DNA of 64,000 nt from Paragyromitra xinjiangensis (taxonomy: Eukaryota; Ascomycota; Pezizomycetes; Pezizales; Discinaceae). The notes beneath the pieces are model-generated. The model was not told where the DNA came from. It searched no databases and worked only from the letters and a program-made list of their open reading frames with translations. Position numbers and translations under genes: made by a program. The stretch spans positions 434,001 to 498,000 of the forward strand of contig JBCAMK010000006.1 in assembly GCA_038503065.1 (NCBI GenBank), read 5' to 3'. Shown piece after piece: positions 56,970 through 64,000 of the stretch (its first letter is position 1; the number at the start of each line of letters is the position of its first letter).

Positions 56970-57907
56970 TCCTGCATTGATTTAGCTGGTGGAATTCCCG
57001 AGGGTGGACTAAATTATTTTACTTCTATCGCAAGTGAAACTATCTAAGTGTTCAATCACGCTAGTATGTCATGTGTCCCTTGTACTTAAGCTTGACCATC
57101 GTAGAATGATCTCCTTCAACAGTTAGAGTCTCCTCGATCGAGTCCGGCAGTTGGAGCATAGAAGAGCCGCTTTCAACAGTAGTGAAGAATGGGCCCTGCC
57201 GAGACCATCCGCCATCTAAACCCTGAGGATAGTTAGCCTAAAATGAACTGTATGTTCCGATATCCCGTCTTGTCTGGAAGAAAATAATCACACCGTAAGA
57301 CCTGTTTGCGTACCTTGACGAGTTTTCTAGTTTGGGTGAGAAACTGTGGCTAGGAAGTCTTATTGAGATTACTTTAGTGCTTTCATTATTGGCATTTGTT
57401 ACACTCAAGACATGAGGGATTTTTCTCACTTAACTGACAGAAACACTACCTTCAGAAATTTGAGGCTTCATTTCCCATAGAATGATTCATGTTTTCGGAC
57501 TGTGTGAGGGAAGATCCTGGAGGGTCATGAAGATTGTCTTGATTTAGTTCTTGCTATTGGTTGCACATAAGGATGTAGGCAGTGTGTGTTGTTGATGAAC
57601 CTCAGAACCCTAACCCACCTAATTATGTTTTAACCACTTGGGCGAGTAGGACGATACGATAGGGTTTCATCCCTGGTCTGCCTAACTCCTCCTATATGCA
57701 GGAACCCAAAATGTAGCCTGTGCGCTTGATTTGATTTTCGCGTGAACATGCTCAATTTGACTCTCTAGCCCACAAAAGTACTGTAATTAAACTACTACAG
57801 GAATAAATTAAAGCCGTTCCTATTAAACGCGTATGAAATGAACAGGATTGAAACTCCGGAACAAGGATTTCAGAGACAGCTACGCATTGAGATAACTAAA
57901 TAGAAAG
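56970..57907. other. Intergenic region
   Basis: No gene. Contains GAACCCTAACCCAC at 57604, the same words as the inner edge of the Tc1-like inverted repeat. Confidence 0.4.
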
Positions 57908-60900
57908 TCAAGCCCAGGCACAGTATAGCTCGATATCTATTTGCTTGATGGTAGTGCTGGCTAACGTTCTAGCCCCTGGGATGACTGCCAGCACCTGGCC
58001 TGACGATAAAGTTTTCATCCATGCCGCTGCCGGTGTCTCATCTCGAGCATCCCAGACAATTACATGTGTCCGAGGCTCCCGTATCCCGGGAAAGTTCTCT
58101 AGAATTTTCAACCCACTAGAACGGCTGGTACGGGCATCGAGTTTTGCTAGAGCAACCGCTTCAAGCCAGGAACTTGGTAAGACTGTGGGCTCGTAAAATC
58201 CCCCAGATATTTGGGTGAGCTCGTGATCAGTTCCTGTTTTAAAGATTGAGAGTTTAGCCAGGCAGTCATAAGTGAACATGGGTCAGGTGCGATGCATGAA
58301 ATACCTTCGCTGTAACAGTTTATGCAAAACACAATCTTGCGGACTGGAGAGCTTAGGGGGCTTTTTATGGTGAGTTGCGCATAGGGTTTCGATTCGTACG
58401 TTTTGGTTAAGGTTCCGCTTCGGCTATAATCAGTACGAACCCAGAATTCTCCAATATCCAGTATGGCTTTTATCAAGTGCAACGGAAGACGGGTTCTCTT
58501 CAGGATGGAGCTTATCCGGAGGATATCGGTCTGCGTATAAGTGGCGCAGATTGACTTATTTTCCAAGCAAAATTTTAAGTTATCAAACCATGGTTCCACG
58601 TTCGCCCATTCGAGGTCCTTGATCGAAGGTCTAACGGACCGGAAGTCGGCTCCATGCGACAGAAGATATTCAACTATGCTGCTGCATCTACGATCAACTG
58701 CCATTTGCAAAACAGTTCTTCCAAGGCCCCTCGATTTAAGGTGTAGATTTGTGCCTTTGAGATCGTCGAAAACTAAACGGAGCATTTCAAGCGAGCCACC
58801 CCACGCTACCAAAGTAGCAACATCGGATCCGAGCACACCCATCTCGTTGCGGTCCTTGGCCTTTGGCTTCAGAAAAGCCAGTACAGCCATGACAGCACAA
58901 TTCTTGCGTTGCATGACCGCGTTCTGCAAGACGCGAAAAGCTGAGGAATCGGCGGCGCTAGTGAGCCATTCACCTCGTAGCAGTAGTCCTACTATCTCTG
59001 CGCGATCGAAATGTATCGCGGCATCAAGCGCGGATTGAGAGCCTGTCATAGCCGCCGCTCCACGCCTTAAGAGAGCCTCGAAAACGTATTCGTGACCTTG
59101 AACAGCTGCTAATACAAGTAATGACTTCTCCCACTGGTTACCCCCCCACAGATCGGTGTTCAGGGGTTCTGAGGAACTCCAATAGTCATCAATAACCTCA
59201 CCAATTCCGAAGCAGCAAACTACGGGTAGTATACTTGGTGTATCACATGCGAGGTCATTAATAAATATCGTGGAATTGCCGACCCTGACCTTGAGGTTTT
59301 TACTATTATTCAACCAGTCTAGAAATCCTACTCCTGGGGTTTCGAAAGTGCCCAAAAATTCCTTAAGCAGTGTTCGAAGATTGGTTACCCGGTCACCGCC
59401 GCCACTTCCACAACGCTGCAAATGATAGCCCCAAAAGTGGTCCGGGTAGTCCATGAAATCGCCGTCATATTTTTTTATATGTTGGCTGAAAAAACAGTCA
59501 ACAGAGTTCCATTTATGAATTTAGTATCGGAATATACGTACGGATTGAAGACCCACTGTCTCCACAATGCGGTGCGAGGCCTCTCCGGATTACGAAAATG
59601 AGATTCGCTGAGGAGCATGGACAAGCAAACCTCTGCAGCCATCGAGTTTACTGTATCAAGATCCCACATATGTTCCTCAAGAAACTCTTGTACTGAGAGG
59701 TGAGCAAATCGCATGACTCCAAGCTGGGTGTCCACAACGACAAGGTTATGGCAAAGGGTCAAAATTGTATCGATTTCAACATCTTTTGGCTCCGGAGGTC
59801 CGTTTGAAATCACCAGGGCCGCCACAGCGGCCTCAACCAGCTCTCTTGGGGATATCGGATGAGGCGAACACATTATCCACATCATTGAAACATGTGCTAA
59901 CCGCTTGCTATCTGCCGGCTCACAATCGATCATTTCCCGGAAGATAGCCTCGTAGGTTTTGTTGAGCCCGTCTGGCAACGTTCCCAACTTCTTCTTCACC
60001 TCTGAATCCAATCTCAGGCTACATAACATGTGAATCTGGAGGTCGACCCATAAGAACCTTCATATAGCACTAGTTAGTGGACGATGCATGGCAATGATCA
60101 GGTGCGTGCCCTCACATCCCCCTAGCACCTTCTAGGAGCTTTGAATATATTTGTCCCTGAAGTGCCTCATCCACCTTGCCGCCCAATAGTTTCTTCCGTG
60201 AAATTCTATCGTTGATCGATTCGTGGATGAACCGTTGAATATCATCAGCATTATCTGTCGCCTCTATCGAGATGTTTGGAACCCTCTTGAAGAGTTGATA
60301 AATATCGTTATCTTTCCGGCTGGAAACAAATATCTTCACAAGGCTGTGTGGCAAGTGGATCAACTCTTGAAGCGCATCCAATACAGTTTCTCGTTTCTCA
60401 GGGCTGCATTCATCCAAAGCATCGATTAAGATGGTCGTTTGTGGATAAATATTTAACAGTTGAATTATCAACTGCTTGCTTCTTTCAAGAGAGAGCTCCC
60501 CAGACGCAGAGCCGTCCGCTTTGTCAATGTCGTACTCGCTAACAACTGATTTATGTATCGAGGAAAAATCCGGCTTGAAAGCGAGTTGCTTGAGAATTGC
60601 CCTAAAGATCGAATCTGGATCACGTCGTTCTTCTTCGTCACGCTTGCAGTAGAAGTAAGCAAAACCTTCAGTATTGTTTTGGCTTTTGAGCCGATCGACA
60701 GTAATATCAATAACCAATGACCTATTCAATAGCCGTCATTAACAGCAATCCCATAAGATATGCGAGAAGCAGGAATATGCTCACGTCAACTTTGTCTTCC
60801 CCGCACCGGCTGGGGCATATCATTATTAGCGATATATCTTGAGTTGAGATGGGATGGGATGACCTACGTATTCCGTGCAACCAAAGTAAAGTGGACGAGC

Positions 60901-62580
60901 TAGATCCCTGCCAGTTTTTGTAGTCGCCTTTTGCGAGGAACCATAGGCCCGAATCCTCCAGTCGTCCTTTTCTTGCAGTGTTGTGGTGCTTTTTGTATGG
61001 GACACTGGCTAGCCACTCGAGAATCTTATCCTTTTTCTCCTCTGTTATTACCGCATAATCAGCCGGTGGAGTTCTTTCCAGGTATGCGCTAGGGGTGGAT
61101 GAGGTGCAAACCTTCCAAAGCTTGATACAAAGCTTCAACCTTGTGATCAATCCGTATGATAGGTTCCGCAAGGCCATCCAAGGCAGCTTTTAGTTTGGTT
61201 GCCTGATCTATCAAGCGTGGCAACTTGATTAGCAACAAGTGATCTAGGGCCCCCTCCTGACAGCTGGGCCACTGGGGGCTTCTAGTTTTTCGGGTGGAGG
61301 GAACCCACCGAGAAATTTCTGATCTGTTGATCTTTGGTCTACGACTATGTCAGAACACCAAGGTCGAAACTATTTGCTTTTTTCGTAGTATTTAGTATTT
61401 CCACTTACAGCATGCCTCTGCCTGATCAGCTATCCTACAGACTTCTGATTCACTAGTATGTATCGCATCCAGCAAGGGCTTTATCCCATTCACGTCGAAG
61501 ATAGAGGTCATTATCCGAGCTTCATTATATTTTCTTTGATGTCAGCAAATATTTGAGGGGTAGTAAATAGCAAACGGATATGGGTATGACAGTGTTTTCA
61601 GTCTTACCCGCAGTGTTTTTCTCATAAAATCGTTTAGCCTTGGCTAAAAACTGTAAGATGCTTGCGTATAATCCTATCAAAGCATTCTCCATAATTCTCG
61701 TTTCTGGAGCTTGGCTTCCAGATGTCAAATAAAGTCTTTCATAAATTGCACACCGATCCAGTATCTTTGCTATTGTCTCCGACGCTAGGAGTATCGATGC
61801 CATCGCCTCGCTCTCCCCGCCGATAACCTATTCCAATTAAGCACCCTTCTACCGTTAAAGTCCGAAGAAATCCGAAATCGGTCTAACCTCGAGAAGGAAC
61901 CTAAACCCAGCCCACGGCAATGCAGCATGAACCGGATCATACTGTACAATGATGTCCCCTATCTGCTTGAACTTATCAATCCAAGAAAGTAGCTTATCCG
62001 CTACGTCACGTAAGATAATATCCTGGCCCTTATAAGTAAATTTCCATTTTTTCTTTATACAAAGCTCTCTTTTTTGTTCAGTAACCTCGGTTAGCTCCTT
62101 AATTAGAGTGAGTTTCTCTGGGTTCTGAAAGTTTAATGCAAGCCTATCCTCGTCGGAAAGGGTATCGAGTGCTCTCTGCCATACTAGGTCTTGATTAGGT
62201 TCTGGGGTACGAGGTTTCAATACGGTGCTGACCGGAACTGGCGGGGCAGTCAAGGAAATTGGCGGCCTCGGTGATGAAGAAACCTGTGATAAAGGCTGGC
62301 TGCCGCCGGTTGCTACTGGAGCAACAGCAGCTAGGTTTGGTGTGGGTGTATTGATAGCTACTACAGATGGCAATGCAACAGGAGGAGTAGATATCCGTGT
62401 GGATACTCGCGACGGGGACCGGCTGTGGCCTGTTCGTGCAGGAGGAACCACAGTCAATTGCCCAAGATTTGTTGACTCGTCGGAAGTATCAAGTTTAGAG
62501 GTAGAATCATTTGGCCTGAAGCAGGAACTCAAGGAACGGAGTAGCGATCTGCTTCTTCTTTCCGGCTGTTGAACCTTCAC
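57908..62580 (-). CDS. NACHT-ankyrin NLR-type protein, multi-exon
   Basis: Minus-strand exons read in frame: 62580-61888, 61827-61608, 61519-61409, a middle exon ending 60868, 60809-60785, 60721-60116, 60057-59542, 59485-58305, 58233-57908. Order: a Ser/Pro-rich N-terminus; a fungal NACHT N-terminal domain (IDKFKQIGDIIVQYDP, ALPWAGFRFLL); NACHT with Walker A GIPGAGKT split by an intron and Walker B TTILIDALDEC; a helical region ending in FAHLSVQEFLEE; ankyrin-like repeats; and a C-terminal domain with GGFYEP and SSWLEA. Such proteins act in fungal non-self recognition and regulated cell death. Two points are unresolved. Near 61.26-61.08 kb the conserved linker (RIDHKVEALYQALEG) sits in a different frame from both sides. 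The N-terminal frame also lacks an ATG at 62580; the nearest sensible ATG, at 62735, is in another frame. The gene may be recently damaged or have introns I could not place. Confidence 0.72.
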
Positions 62581-64000
62581 GACGAGGTTGGTTGTGGACG
62601 CACCACGACCTGATCGTGAGGTGCTCGGAGGGGTACAGCCTAAAGATTTATTAACTTCGAGTGACCATGAAGGTACAGGGTAATAGGGTAGGGATTACTC
62701 GAGATTTCCCCTCCAGGAGGGTTACTTGTTGCCATTAGCACAAAGACCAGCAAAACGATTCAACCAGCAGTTATGCGGTCCCGCCAGAGAAGAAGCGCGG
62801 GAACGGATATTGCGTTCGTTAGTAAAGGTATGAAAACGATTTAATAGATATGAAAATTAGATAAAAAGCGGGAGAGACGCTTTCTGAACTACTTCACTTG
62901 GATGTGATACTCGTGAGGGGTATATCATCATCCCTGTAGTTCCGAACCGATTATGCCAATCGGAATATGGCGAGTGTGCAGGGACCCAATTGGTAGAGTA
63001 TGCGCCATACATGCGGCATAAGCGAAAAATGGTTTAATTTAAAATGAGCCTGATGTGTAGCCAAGCCAACATCTCAATGAAGATATCGATTTATGTTGGC
63101 GATGAGAATGCGAATAGTGGCACTCTATTACTGGCATACAATACCGGGTATGTATCACTTTATCGGATTCCTAGTTTTTCCCAGGACCTGCACGACCGGG
63201 TCAATGGACTACTAGTACTTCACAGTATTATCCCCTGAATATACCCTAATTGCGTAAAGTTAATGCCTACAGAGGGTTTGTCAATATCGATGCGAGACTG
63301 CTTTACCTGATTACGCTAGCTATGATCAAGATCAAAGACGCCGTGGACCAAGTTCTCACCCCATACTCGGCTTATCGTTTCAGTACGAGCTCATACGTGT
63401 AAATAAAATTCTAGTTTTAACTTTGAGATGATCGGTCGCATTGCCTACCTCGTGGTAAAGATTTATAACTTGCTAGCGACTGAAGCTACTTCTAGGGGGG
63501 GGGCGTCGAAGCTGGAGGAAAATACTCTAGGATGGCCCTGATCGAAGTGAAGGGTTATGCGGTAGTAAAAGCCTTGCAGATCTCTGATTGGCTACCCTGT
63601 ACATCCAGCCAATGAATAGGATCCAGCGAACCCTAACCCAATAACAAAGGTTTCCAGATCAAGGGATCCTGAAGACGCTGCCACAAAGCGACCCTTGGGC
63701 GAGCGGGAAGAGATTGAACGCTGCGGCATAAGGCCCTAACTGTGAGTTTCCCACTTGATACTGGGCCCAAAGGTGAAGATTCTCGGTGCTCTAGATTTGT
63801 ACGATATGGTTTTTTTTCAGGGCATGCGACCTCCGGCGGGGTCAGGGTATGAACTGGCTGGTTCAGGACCAGGGAGTCGTCTCGAGGGGGTAGAGGTGGA
63901 TGAAGCTGTGGGCGTTGATTGGTTGCTGTACAGAAGAGATGATGTAGCAAAAGAAAGATACCGTATTATCTTGCAAGCATTGAACGCGCCCGGGCTGGGG
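62581..64000. other. Region upstream of the NLR-type gene
   Basis: Short frames only, none recognised. GAACCCTAACCCA occurs at 63629. A G8 run lies near 63497. Confidence 0.4.

Noticed and set aside
58541..59038. 165-codon plus-strand frame opposite the NLR gene
   Set aside because: Antisense shadow of the ankyrin exon.
1..64000. CRISPR arrays, operons or bacterial promoters
   Set aside because: No regularly spaced repeats; gene structure is eukaryotic with spliceosomal introns.

Overview
The window looks like a gene-poor, transposon-rich stretch of a filamentous ascomycete (Pezizomycotina) genome. The evidence is short introns of about 48-90 nt with GT...CTAAC...YAG signals, a dispersed 5S rRNA-like gene, a multi-exon NACHT-ankyrin (NLR-type) gene, and Tc1/mariner and pogo-like DNA elements. 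I cannot name the species. All splice models were read by eye from signal sequences and frame continuity. No transcript or database evidence was used.

Layout. 0-1 kb: a small membrane-protein gene and a possible partial frame on the minus strand. 4.7-11 kb: three paralogous genes for about 120-residue helical proteins of unknown function (4814, 5727, 8403). They share a TATA-plus-leader block and lie in a tandem duplication with a period near 2.68 kb; a further unit near 10.1-10.9 kb has no gene. 11-23 kb: mostly empty, with a 155-bp MITE, a 5S rRNA gene or pseudogene (16.34 kb), a 108-bp MITE and a Cys-rich zinc-binding-type gene (18.5-19.1 kb) whose intron lacks a normal donor. 23.4-25.5 kb: a two-exon hypothetical gene and a possible HeLo-like membrane protein with a polypurine-encoded Gly/Glu tract. 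25.7-28.5 kb: a cluster of TA-flanked MITEs. 28.9-33.3 kb: two paralogous PD-(D/E)XK-like genes, the first inactivated by two stops and the second intact with five exons.

34-42 kb: a tRNA-like sequence, more MITEs and a 1930-bp Tc1-like element with perfect 46-bp inverted repeats, a TA duplication, an intron-containing DD34E transposase and one premature stop. 43.7-45.5 kb: a second, unrelated PD-(D/E)XK-type gene with a MITE about 80 bp upstream. 46.4-52.6 kb: a nested transposon island with a large inverted repeat (arms 46820-47870 and 50475-51763). Its element ends and the two halves of a broken pogo transposase are oriented as expected if the segment between the arms had inverted. 53.3-54.9 kb: a ubiquitin-protease-like gene that appears to have lost its catalytic Cys and His. 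55.7-57 kb: an ankyrin pseudogene. 57.9-62.6 kb: a NACHT-ankyrin gene on the minus strand.

The recurring pattern is short TA-flanked inverted-repeat elements (at least 11 copies in about eight families) between small lineage-type gene families and nuclease/NLR-type genes. I see no CRISPR array, operon or bacterial feature.
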